A stretch of 64,000 nucleotides of DNA from the NCBI RefSeq assembly GCF_035594125.1, contig NC_087157.1, positions 2,037,501 to 2,101,500 of the forward strand, in the 5' to 3' direction. Each line of letters opens with the position of its first letter. Positions within the stretch are counted from its first letter, which is position 1. The notes beneath the pieces are model-generated. The model was given only the letters and a program-made list of their open reading frames with translations, was not told where the DNA came from and did no database searches. Below are positions 53,120 through 64,000 of the stretch, in pieces. Source of the stretch: Scylla paramamosain (Eukaryota; Arthropoda; Malacostraca; Decapoda; Portunidae). The position numbers and the translations under genes are program-made.

Positions 53120-54604
53120 CACATAACACTGACCCTGGGATGTTTCAACAAATGTTTCCTCGTATTTCACATTAGGGAAGGCCTCCATTGGGGTCTCTGG
53201 TTTATTTTTGTGCATTTGTGTGTGTGTAAGTTTCTCGTGTTCCCAGCCGGACGTGTTATCTGTTATTTTTGTTCTCGTTTTCATTGTGTTGTTTACCTGA
53301 CTGGCGTACTTTTCTTTTATCTTCTTTTTACTGTCTGTTGTCGCCACTGTAAGGTTGCTTGAGTTGAGGAGTTGCCATTACTTTCAACTTCAGTCACAAA
53401 TTGTTGTTGTTTTGTGCCAGAGGAGGCAGACCGTATTTCTCTCTGATATTGTTAAGTTATTGTATCTCAGTTTCTGTCCTGGCCTTGTTTTGCGTTGTGC
53501 TTTAAACTCCTCGTTACACATTTCCCCATGAATAATTACGTATTGTGAATTGTCCCTGATTCATCATTTATTTGCCAAATTTATTTCACTCCTTGACCTG
53601 TTTTTTTTTTTTCTAATATTCTATGCAGTTGATCCGTGTATGGCAGTGAAGGCTCATTGAACACTTGCCTAAGAAGAGGTGTAAATGTCACTTTCGTTTG
53701 TCAAGTAAATTTTTTAATGTAAACGCATCGCCTTAGCAAGTTCATTTGTATAACCAATCTATTTCATCATTCTTTGAGTTTGTTACGCCTACGCATCGCC
53801 TCACCAACTTATTTATACTGAGCTTGTCTTAATTTCATTAGCTTCTTAAGCCTACGCATCCCTTCAGCAGCTTTAGTCTAACCGTATGACTCGCCTACGA
53901 GAAAATCAAGCATTCATGAGATGCAACACAATCTGCGTCACCTCCCACCGTCCTCCGCCTCCAAGTCTTGAATCCCTAGATGAGAACCTCGCCTGCCACC
54001 TGCCGCGTGACGCCGACCAGTCCACGCGTCGTGTTTGCCATCGAGGTGAACCAGTCATCGCCATGCAGTGGTAGTCGCGTCGTGTGTAACTCTTCTCTAC
54101 ACTCTGCAATTCCAGATATTTTCTCGTGATTAATTATTCTCATTGTCTCGTTCACACTTGTTTCACTTGTTTTCACTTATTCTGTAATTGCCTTGCCACG
54201 CCTGCAGCTAATGTCGCTCTCTCTGAAATAGTCGGGATGTTCTTGTCTTCGCCTCAATGTAAATTCAGCTCCTTAAAGTTTCACCTCCGAGGATTCCTCC
54301 GTAAAAGAGAAAAAAAAACATCCGAAATAATTCCGCCCAGGATAAATTCTCTCATCCTAGCAAAGCGTCATCTAACTTCCCAAAATTTATGACACGGTGA
54401 ACTACTTTCGGGAAATGTTCGTGAGTCAGCTAAATATATTCTATCTCCTCTTACATGTCTTATAATTATATTACTTCTTTACCCAGTCTGAGTAACTAAG
54501 CTTACTCTCTGCTTCTTTTCACCGCGCGTGTTATTATCTTAACGTGGCCTGCAATTGCCTTCACGCCGCTTTTGGTGCAACACTACAGACACAGCGCTCA
54601 CCAA
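53117..54604. other. Unique sequence with a degenerate 65-bp repeat
   Basis: No gene recognised. The tandem at 53719-53895 is listed separately. Confidence 0.4.
53719..53895 (+). repeat. Degenerate tandem repeat, period about 65 bp, three copies
   Basis: ACGCATCGCCTTAGCAAG (53723), ACGCATCGCCTCACCAAC (53791) and ACGCATCCCTTCAGCAGC (53854) head units about 68 and 63 bp apart. CGCCTACGAG at about 53890 may start a fourth. The remainder of each unit is diverged. Confidence 0.65.
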
Positions 54605-54641
54605 CCACCACCACCACTACCACCACCACCACCACCACCAC
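54605..54641. repeat. (CAC)n microsatellite
   Basis: CAC/ACC repeat with one ACT. Confidence 0.95.
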
Positions 54642-54840
54642 AGCCAATAAAGTTAACTGCACCGCGCCACACTTCATCCCCTCCCAGCGATATGCGTGTA
54701 ATCTTGTTTGTTACATAATATTAATTTATATTTTGCATCCTCCGCAATTTCTTCCTTCTTTTGCATTGTGTTCTGGTTTCGCACTCTGTAACAAGAGAAT
54801 TGTTATTGTTGTTTATTACGTGCATTATTGAAGTTTTATC

Positions 54841-55029
54841 AGTAGTAGCAGTAATAGTAGTAGTAGTAATAGAAGTAATAGTAGTAGTAATAATAGAAGT
54901 TAGCAGCAGCAGCAGCACCACCACCACCACCACCACCACCAGCAACAGCACTAGCAGCAGCAGTAGCAGTTGTATTAGTAGTGGTAGTAGTAGTGGTAGT
55001 AGTAGTAGTGGTATTATTATTATTATTAT

Positions 55030-55069
<40 letters not shown>

Positions 55070-55070
55070 C
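54841..55070. repeat. Composite trinucleotide block (TAG, AGC, CAC, GTG, ATT)
   Basis: TAG/TAA repeats, then AGC (54901-54917), CAC/ACC (54916-54942), AGC, GTA/GTG, ATT (55013-55030) and TAG (55031-55069). Successive point-mutated units appear to have each expanded. Confidence 0.95.
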
Positions 55071-55183
55071 CACGCCATCACTCCTAGTTCTTCTGTTTCT
55101 CTTAAGGCACATTATAAGCACGCTTTCTTTCATGCATTTTCCTGCCCTTGGCCAGCCTCCTCGACATGTAAGAAAGAAAATAT

Positions 55184-55250
55184 CATCATCATCTTCATCT
55201 TCATCTTCATCTTCATCATTATCATTACCACCGTCATCACCATCATCGTC
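55184..55250. repeat. Imperfect (ATC/TTC)n repeat
   Basis: ATC units alternating with TTC, then ATT/ACC. Confidence 0.92.
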
Positions 55251-55497
55251 TTTTGACCAATATATGCATATGGCTCGTGGCAACACCTGCCTGCCCGCCC
55301 TGCGTGGCGTGGGGGTGACGCAAGTATCGGCGGGCTGAGCACCGCGCGGCCCTGCTGCTTCCCTCAGACAATATTGAAGCGAAATTGCCAATTATATTTC
55401 TTTTCACATGCAGGGTTTCCATTTCATTATTCGTTGTCATTATATTTCTAGAACGTCTTTCTTCCGTGTTACCTGCCGAGACCAAAATGTCTTTGGT

Positions 55498-55558
55498 TAT
55501 TATTATTGTTATTACAACCTGCCATTATTATTAGTTATTATTATCATTATTGTTGCTT

Positions 55559-55629
<71 letters not shown>

Positions 55630-55646
55630 ATTATTTGTTATTATTA

Positions 55647-55703
<57 letters not shown>

Positions 55704-55752
55704 GTTGTTGTTGTTGTTGTTGTTGTTGTTACCATCACCATTATTATCATTA
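55498..55752. repeat. Compound (ATT)n-(GTT)n-(ATT)n-(GTT)n
   Basis: Imperfect ATT to 55550, GTT 55561-55629, ATT 55636-55703, GTT 55703-55730, then ATC/ATT remnants. Confidence 0.96.
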
Positions 55753-56120
55753 CTGATACTATAAAATATTACTAAGGCAGTTCATATCACTTCGTGCTGG
55801 AAAAGAATACCTCAGCAGGACGTCTGTTGTCACAGCGCCCCGCCCACTGTCAGCACCGGTAGTTCACGAGGAGCGCCGCTCCTCGCGCTCGATTTAGGCA
55901 CAGTGTGATACCCGTACCATTTCTCTTGGTATTGATTCACTTGTCATCTGAATTGTGCCGCGATAGATTAAACCATTGCTGACCCCGAGGAAATGACTTA
56001 GGGAGCTCATTGTGACACACTGGTGCTCCTCGTGGCGTTCCGCCTTTTATTACTTTCGCTTGGGACAAACAGGCACCGACGTTTTCAGTGGGTGACACCA
56101 TTGTATTGTTTAGCATTATT
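55753..56120. other. Unique sequence with a 19-bp palindrome
   Basis: 55867-55885 is an odd palindrome (CGAGGAGCG, one central base, CGCTCCTCG). No gene recognised. Confidence 0.5.
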
Positions 56121-56130
56121 GTCGTCGTCG

Positions 56131-56164
<34 letters not shown>
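56121..56164. repeat. (GTC)n-(ATC)n microsatellite
   Basis: GTC units pass into pure ATC units. An AAC/AGC run follows at 56170-56197. Confidence 0.95.
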
Positions 56165-56302
56165 GACTACTAGCAACAACAGCGGCAGCAGCAGCAGTAT
56201 TGAAGTAGAGAAATGTATGCTATACATTTTTACAGACGTGACTTTTCACGTGTCCCATTCCCTTCAGCAAACAATAACGTTTTGTCTTCTCTTTTTTCTC
56301 AG

Positions 56303-56396
56303 GTGTGTTGGTGTCCGTGCGTGGGTCTTCTGCAGGATTTGCTCACACCTGCTGCCGCGTGTAGGCGTTACTGTCCCGGAGCAGGTGCGGGAGAAG
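56303..56396 (+). other. Candidate exon with strong acceptor
   Basis: TTGTCTTCTCTTTTTTCTCAG (56282-56302) is an excellent acceptor. Possible donors are GTGCGG after 56384 and GTTTGT after 56396. The segment is GC-rich against T-rich flanks, and two frames are open (one reads RCVGVRAWVFCRICSHLLPR from the acceptor junction, the other VCWCPCVGLLQDL). No family recognised. Confidence 0.2.
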
Positions 56397-57525
56397 GTTT
56401 GTTTTCTTGCCCTGTTTTGCCCTTCCTCTTATAGTTTTCCTATGTCAAATTATTTATTTTTTTCCACCATACTTTGATGATTCATTAAAGCTGCGCTGAA
56501 TTCAGAACGATACTCTTACTACATTGTATATATTGTACAGATCTTACAAGTCCTGCTACCTTGCATAACGAGAGACTATTAGTATATTCAGTGAAGGTGT
56601 GTGTGTGTGTGTGTGTAATTTATCACTAAACAGAGAACTGTATGATGTAGGGCGTTCCGTGAGAGGTGACGGGAGGAGGGAAGGGCGTGGTGACAGGAAG
56701 CGGATGGACGAAACAGAATGAGGAAAGAAGAGAAATATTAAAGATGAGGGCAAGCTTTGGAAAATACAAGAAATGAGGATGATGCAATTATTACATGTAT
56801 GAATAACCCTTTATTTTATTTTTTATTTATTTATTTATTTGTTGCGAAATATTTCAAAGAGTTTTCCGCTTGTATGTCTTTTTTACAGTATTTTTTTTCT
56901 TTTTTTTGCATTTTCCTTGCTTGCCTCGTGCCATTATGGTGGTGGTTCCCTCTTCACTTAATTCTTCCCATCTTCCAAGTTTTCGTTAATCAAGATGTGT
57001 TTACTTTCAATCCTCTTTTTTCCTATAATTCCTGGTCTTCTACTTTCGCCTCGTCCTTGTGCTCGTCCTCCTCCTACTTCTGTTTCTGTTTCTCTTCTTC
57101 AATTTTCTTCTCCACTAACACCTTATTTTCTTCCTTTACTTTCTCCTCTTCATCGTCGTTGTCTTCGTCATTTTAGTTACCTTTTCTTTATTCTCGCTGT
57201 TCCCCTTCTCTTCTTCACCCTTGTCCTCTTTCTCTTCGTCTCCTTCGTTCTCACTCACATTAGATACACACGTAAAACCCTCTGCTTACTTTAGAATCGT
57301 GTGTGTGTGTGTGTGTGTATGTGTGTGTGGGTGTGTGTGTTTGTGTTAAGGATTTCTCTTCAGCAATATCGAAGCTTTTTTTTTGCCTCATATAGACTCA
57401 AGAATTCCCATCCTTGACAAAGTGTGTGTAGCGGAGACAAAGCATAATGTTATGATTTTCGTGCTTGGAAATTATGAAGAATTTTTCACCTTGTATTTAG
57501 AAAAGTGTTTTACTTGAATACTAAG

Positions 57526-57529
<4 letters not shown>
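56397..57529. other. T- and pyrimidine-rich sequence with short (GT)n runs
   Basis: GT runs at 56597-56616 and an interrupted one at 57300-57347. 56980-57250 is strongly pyrimidine-rich, giving chance open frames. No gene recognised. Confidence 0.45.

Positions 57530-57614
<85 letters not shown>
57530..57614. repeat. (CT)n microsatellite, about 85 bp
   Basis: Pure CT repeat. Confidence 0.98.
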
Positions 57615-57616
<2 letters not shown>

Positions 57617-58215
57617 TTCATGTGTTCATAAGAAATGTACCGAAAATACGACGAAATTCTGCAGCGTGACATTATGTATATTAGAGTTTTATTAGATCAC
57701 ACCTGCACGCGGCAGACTGGCAGCAGCATTACGTTATGAAGGAAGGAGCGCACACGTATCACCCACACAGCCTGCAGCGGTGCCACGACGCATAAGTATA
57801 GTCTTCTTGCAGGACAAGTTTATATACTGCAGGAATACAAAAGGGAGAGATAGTGTCAGCGAGGAATAATAAATGATAAAATTAAAAAAGGTGGCGCGAA
57901 AAGCCGGCAGCGTTCAGGAGCCACGGAAACACGCCATAAAACACCACTAGACGTACAAGCTCACCCCACAACGAACACACAAACTGCACGTACATGACGA
58001 ATGAGGCGCCCCGTGTGTGCAGCCAGCGTGGCTAAATGTTGGGAACTAATCCGGAGGTACTCAAAAGCAGTAATTATAATTGCATGTGGAGAGCGAGGAA
58101 ACACGCACGGAATTTTGCGATGTGTTTTCACCCAACCCTGAGAACTTACTTTTGTTTTTGACCCACGCATGCTTGACTACGAGCTATTTCAAAACGATGT
58201 GAGTGCCTGTTTCTG

Positions 58216-58220
<5 letters not shown>
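57615..58220. other. Unique sequence without recognised gene
   Basis: Nothing recognised. Confidence 0.4.
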
Positions 58221-58279
<59 letters not shown>

Positions 58280-58357
58280 TGATAAAGGGGTGTTAAACGG
58301 AAGCAAGCGATAAGTGTGTGCTTTGAAAATCCACACTACGGAAGTATGTGTGTGTAT

Positions 58358-58433
<76 letters not shown>

Positions 58434-58448
58434 GTGTGTGTGTGTGTG
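58221..58448. repeat. (GT)n 58221-58278, (GA)n 58362-58429, short (GT)n 58431-58448
   Basis: Three arrays; the last two are almost fused. Confidence 0.97.
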
Positions 58449-58581
58449 GGCGCGCATTTGCTTGGGTGCACATATGTGTCAGCTGTGTGTACGTGACGTT
58501 GGGGAGAGAAGTGTTTCTTCCGCTCCCATGTACGTATGTCTGTTCCTGTAATTTACCAAAGAGCTTTGTCCTTCCATCTTG

Positions 58582-58583
<2 letters not shown>

Positions 58584-58655
<72 letters not shown>
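58584..58655. repeat. (GT)n microsatellite, about 72 bp
   Basis: Pure GT repeat ending in TATATT. Confidence 0.98.
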
Positions 58656-58659
<4 letters not shown>

Positions 58660-58734
58660 TTAGTTCCTTGTTTCCTCTTTAAAGCCGCAGAGGCAGAAAA
58701 GAATGATCAATTTCTTCATTCCCTTCCCAGAATG

Positions 58735-58736
<2 letters not shown>

Positions 58737-58820
<84 letters not shown>
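58737..58820. repeat. (GA)n microsatellite, about 84 bp
   Basis: Pure GA repeat. Confidence 0.98.
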
Positions 58821-58822
<2 letters not shown>

Positions 58823-59197
58823 AGCTTTCAAACAGTATGAAATATAATGGAATAATGCGGAGAAGAATAAAAGAAAAAAAAAAAAGACTTGGAATGCACG
58901 CTTGAAAATTAAAAGAAAAACAAAGAACAATAGCAGGAAGACAAAAGGGTTACAGATACAACAAAGAGAGAGAGAGTGGAACAACATATTGTCAAATGTG
59001 AAACTGTGTTGGAGATAAATTTATGTCTCTTCATACTTGCATTTTTTTTTTTTCGTTCTCGTTTTTATTTGGCAGTATATTTTTTCGCGCCCTGTTAATT
59101 TTGCTTTTCTCTTTATTTCTAAGCCTTGGATGGTGTTGATGTGGAGAGATGATGCGTTGATAAAGATACATTCATTCAGAGATACGTGATTTGTGTG

Positions 59198-59198
<1 letters not shown>

Positions 59199-59231
<33 letters not shown>
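59199..59231. repeat. (GT)n microsatellite, about 33 bp
   Basis: Pure GT repeat after a shorter leading GTGT. Confidence 0.95.
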
Positions 59232-59235
<4 letters not shown>

Positions 59236-59344
59236 GTGGACAGGAGTACACAGTGTGGTGGACAGTTCCTAACATTACCTAAAATTTTCTCCTTTTGTTC
59301 TTATCTATTTCATATTAACCTTCATTGCTTCCTTTCCTTCAACA

Positions 59345-59422
<78 letters not shown>
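59345..59422. repeat. (CT)n microsatellite, about 78 bp
   Basis: CT repeat with one TTT interruption, the only long CT array right of 58 kb. Confidence 0.97.
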
Positions 59423-60202
<780 letters not shown>

Positions 60203-60449
60203 GATGAGTTCGTCTTGAGCAGTCCTGGTCTATATCTATAAATAGCAGTGTCCAGAGAGAAGAAGGGATGAAGGGTGACCAGTCCTTCACTCCCCCTCTC
60301 CCTCTCCCTCTCCCCGCCACGCGCAAGGCCGGGAGGTACTCACGAAAATTACTACGGAGAAAGGTGAATGTGGCGCTTTGATGAGGGCCGCGCCACATCC
60401 CCCTCTCACCTCCCTGGGCTTCACTAATTCCCAGCACTTCTGTATCCTG

Positions 60450-60655
60450 TGCCACACCCTTCCCCAACACTCACCACCCCTGCCACACACTCCATTCTCA
60501 CTCATAGCTCCTGCCGCACCTTTCCTCAGTGCTTACTCTATGCCACACCCTTCCCCCACACTCATTGCCCCTGCCACAACCTTCCTCCACACTCACCAGC
60601 CCTGTCACATGCACAGTTTTTCCACACTCAACACTTGTGCCACACCCTCAAACAT
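60450..60655 (+). repeat. 31-bp minisatellite, about six copies
   Basis: Units of 31, 31, 29, 31, 31 and 34 bp start at 60450, 60481, 60512, 60541, 60572 and 60603, each beginning TGCCACACCCTTCC or a variant and containing CACTCA. A partial unit follows at 60637. The match in unit length with strong base divergence indicates an old array. Confidence 0.9.
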
Positions 60656-60713
60656 TTACAAAAGTGGATACACAGTAGTAATGGCAATGTTAGTATTAGT
60701 TATAGCATTTTTA

Positions 60714-60755
60714 GCAGTAGTAGTAGTAGTAGTAGTAGTAGTAATAGTAGTAGTC
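60714..60755. repeat. (TAG)n microsatellite
   Basis: TAG repeat with one TAA, preceded by GTTAGTATTAGTTATAG. Confidence 0.94.
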
Positions 60756-61364
<609 letters not shown>

Positions 61365-61379
61365 GGTGGGGGAACATAC

Positions 61380-61640
61380 CTATGCATACATACAGACAGA
61401 CAGATATGCCGACAGACGGACGGATGGACAGACAGAAAGACAGGTAAGACAATAGACCAACTGGCTGAGTGATAGACAGACACAACGGCCGATCCCCTGA
61501 CAGACAGACCGGTACACAGTAAGCCAGATATGAAGACACAAATACAAACATAGATACATTGACGAAAGGACAGGCAGACAGACCAACGAACAGACTCACA
61601 GGTAAACTGAGAAGGATGAACAGACATACACAGTGAGGTT
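61380..61640. repeat. Decayed (ACAG)n tetranucleotide field
   Basis: CAGA/GACA units are frequent throughout, in short runs of two to four, separated by diverged sequence. Confidence 0.75.
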
Positions 61641-62510
61641 ACGCATGGGTATGATGGTCAGTGTGTCAGGTTATGTATCACACGTTTCGCCATTGTACTC
61701 CGAACCTGCCTGGAACCGTCAGTCATCCGTAGGAGAGCGCGTAGTGAGATGCGCTGCTCTCCACATGACGCTGCTCTCCACAGAATGGCCCGTCTAATAA
61801 TCCAGGCCGGCTCTGTACCGTTGTGTGGTGGTGCGGTGTGAGGTCAGAGGCCCCACAGTTAACCACACCACCACAACTTCCTCCACCTTCTCCTGCTTCC
61901 TCCCCCCCTCAACTCCAAAAATAAAATGAAAGTAAAAAAACAAAATATTGTAATTCCTTTCTTTAAAAAGTGTTGTACTGTTATGTATATTTTGATTATC
62001 AAGTTAAATTAGTTTCTATTGTATGCTAGTTACTGTGTAAAATTGCATTACAATGAGGATTACAATTAGTTGCTAATTATTCTGATCATAAAAATTCAAT
62101 ACATATATATCTTTAAATTGTGATGATTCATATTGTGAATATAACTGAAAATTACATAAAAAAAGAGGGAAAAATCATTTAAACAGACATGCTGTTTAAA
62201 TGTGCATTTTCCACACGTTACTGCAAACTTTTTGTCTCATTCGGTAATAGAAAATCAACGTTACAAGGGAAAGCGACGAAAGTAGAACATATGCACAGAC
62301 GCGAGTGTTGGAAATGTCCAGGGAGGGAAACAGGAGCAGGAGCAGAGGTGTGTTGGAGGGGTGGCGGGAGGCGAGGTGGGATCGATATGGCGGGGCCGGC
62401 AGGTGAACCGCGGCTTCTAGTCGGAAACAACAATAAACAGAACACTGAACGTTACATTGGAGGCGTCAGCGTGGAAGACTGGCCGCGGGTGGTGCCTGCT
62501 CATCTTGATG
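61641..62510. other. Unique sequence, AT-rich in the middle
   Basis: 61920-62170 is very AT-rich. ATG at 62189 opens a 107-codon frame free of simple repeats that runs into the next GA array. It matches nothing I know and is probably chance. Confidence 0.35.
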
Positions 62511-62768
<258 letters not shown>

Positions 62769-62770
<2 letters not shown>

Positions 62771-63581
62771 GGATAGACAGTCACACGTGCAACAGCAAGA
62801 CAGACATGATGCAGTTTGTACGAAGCGAGCCTGCACCCTCCCAAACAAAGGAAGCGTACTGGCATATGAAAAAAAAAATAAGAGAAGAAACAGAAGGTGA
62901 GGCCGCAGAAAACACCCAGAGAGGAGGGCAGCGGGCAGCACAGAAACAGGAAGCACGAGGAAGTGGATGGGAAAACAAAATATATATCCAGGGCCAAGAC
63001 AAGTGCCCCACCTCTTTTCTTGTGACACGGAGGGAAGCAAAGGAAAAGATAAAAAAAAAGTTTCAACCGGCCGCTTCCTGCCTCTCCATCAAATTAGGAG
63101 GAGGGAGGCGGAGATAGAGAGAGAGAGAGAGAGAGAGATAGACGACTACAAGACTGGGAGATGAAAGGGACACACACGTTCAGAAATAACAAGAATATAA
63201 ATGTAACGACTTAATATGCCCTATCAAGTCCCGGGACATCAGATTCCAGGAAGCATGTCCATCATTATCTGTTCCGGTCCAGCTGCAACTCCACCTGCGC
63301 CGCTGCTCCATCTTTCTAGGTCCAGCCTCCTTGCCCTGGGCCGCGAAGCTTAACAGCCCCCGCCTCGACCATCAATCTAGTCGCTATTGGCAGCCGCTGT
63401 GATGGATGGATTATGCCGCCGCCGTGTGCTGGTCGCCGCGTTGGTTTGTGGTGTGTGTGTGGCGGTGTTTCTGTGTCGTGGTGTTGCAGGGAGCGGTGTG
63501 GGCGTGGCTTGATGTGAGTTTGGGTAATTTTTTCCGTGAATTAATGTTGTTAGGAATGTTTGTTCTGGCTTTGCGACATGT

Positions 63582-63585
<4 letters not shown>
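62769..63585. other. Purine-rich then GC-rich unique sequence
   Basis: Short GA run at 63114-63138. No gene recognised. Confidence 0.4.

Positions 63586-63632
<47 letters not shown>
63586..63632. repeat. (GT)n microsatellite, about 47 bp
   Basis: Pure GT repeat. Confidence 0.97.
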
Positions 63633-63634
<2 letters not shown>

Positions 63635-63679
63635 GATGAGCTGAAGTGGTGGCTGTGGCGGGTGTCTGAGGTGGATTGC

Positions 63680-64000
63680 AATGATGGGTGACGCAGTGGG
63701 GAAAAAAACAGTGGCGGGTGACGCGGTAATAGACGAACAGTGTTGGATGAACAGTGGTGGAAGAACAGTGATGGATGACGCAGTGATGGTGAACAGTGAT
63801 GGGTGATGCAGTCAGTGGTGAGTGACCCAGTGATTTTTTTTTATTTGATTTGCTATTCATTGCCATTATAAAACATACACTTTGCATATTACATTTTCTT
63901 TATTAACGGCCCAGTTTGCAGATGGGTGAACAGTGATGGACGAACAGCGACGGGTGACGCTGTGGTGGATGAGCAGTGATGGGTAACGCTGTGCTGGATG
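63680..64000 (+). repeat. Degenerate short-unit minisatellite with an AT-rich interruption, runs off the right edge
   Basis: Variants of GATGGGTGACGCAGTG and GGATGAACAGTG alternate from about 63680 to 63833 and again from about 63918 to the end. Between them is about 85 bp of AT-rich sequence with a T-run start (63834-63841), unlike the repeat. Confidence 0.85.

Noticed and set aside
60231..60248. TATAAATA, resembling a TATA box
   Set aside because: No identifiable transcribed unit lies downstream, and such words are expected by chance in 64 kb.
62189..62510. 107-codon ATG-initiated frame before a GA array
   Set aside because: Residue mix is not obviously random, but I saw no recognisable family, splice signal or conserved motif. 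Kept only as a note in the region description.

Overview
This window looks like non-coding nuclear DNA from an animal, most probably a decapod crustacean and possibly a brachyuran crab. The reasons are an extreme load of long, nearly pure (CT/GA)n and (CA/GT)n microsatellites, abundant CCT, ATT and GTT arrays, decayed non-LTR retrotransposons of RTE-like and Jockey-like type, and three copies of a dispersed repeat that resembles one I associate with crab genomes. The organism assignment is inference; nothing in the sequence is diagnostic by itself. There is no bacterial-style gene organisation, no rRNA, no tRNA that I could recognise, and no CRISPR array. Most long open frames are translations of microsatellites (poly Leu-Ser, Arg-Glu, Thr-His, Cys-Val) and are not genes.

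Layout. 1-690 is the decayed 3' end of an RTE-like LINE that runs off the left edge. 1.1-17.8 kb is dense with dinucleotide arrays, including a nested inverted cluster at 4.45-4.98 kb. 17.8-22.9 kb is relatively poor in microsatellites and holds two copies of the dispersed repeat (family C), a degenerate 24-bp minisatellite and a candidate exon. 22.9-41 kb is again dense, and its CT and CCT arrays lie almost all with the pyrimidine strand on +. It contains two microsatellite-bounded duplicated cores: family A at 25.2 and 32.8 kb, and family B at 20.6 and 40.9 kb. It also has a 26-bp minisatellite at 35.9 kb. 41-51.5 kb is mixed, with the third family C copy (44.1 kb) and an internally deleted Jockey-like LINE (48.2-48.8 kb). 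51.5-64 kb returns to dense arrays, now mostly GA and GT on +, with composite trinucleotide blocks at 54.6-55.7 kb and several degenerate minisatellites. The last minisatellite continues past the right edge.

No host gene can be named. A few short stretches have protein-like reading frames beside good splice-site matches (24679-24795 on -, 12216-12319, 21478-21563, 32163-32209, 56303-56396). They could be exons of a gene with very long introns, or chance. The most unusual structural signal is that near-identical unique cores recur with their ends exactly at microsatellites, which suggests microsatellite-ended modules that move or recombine.
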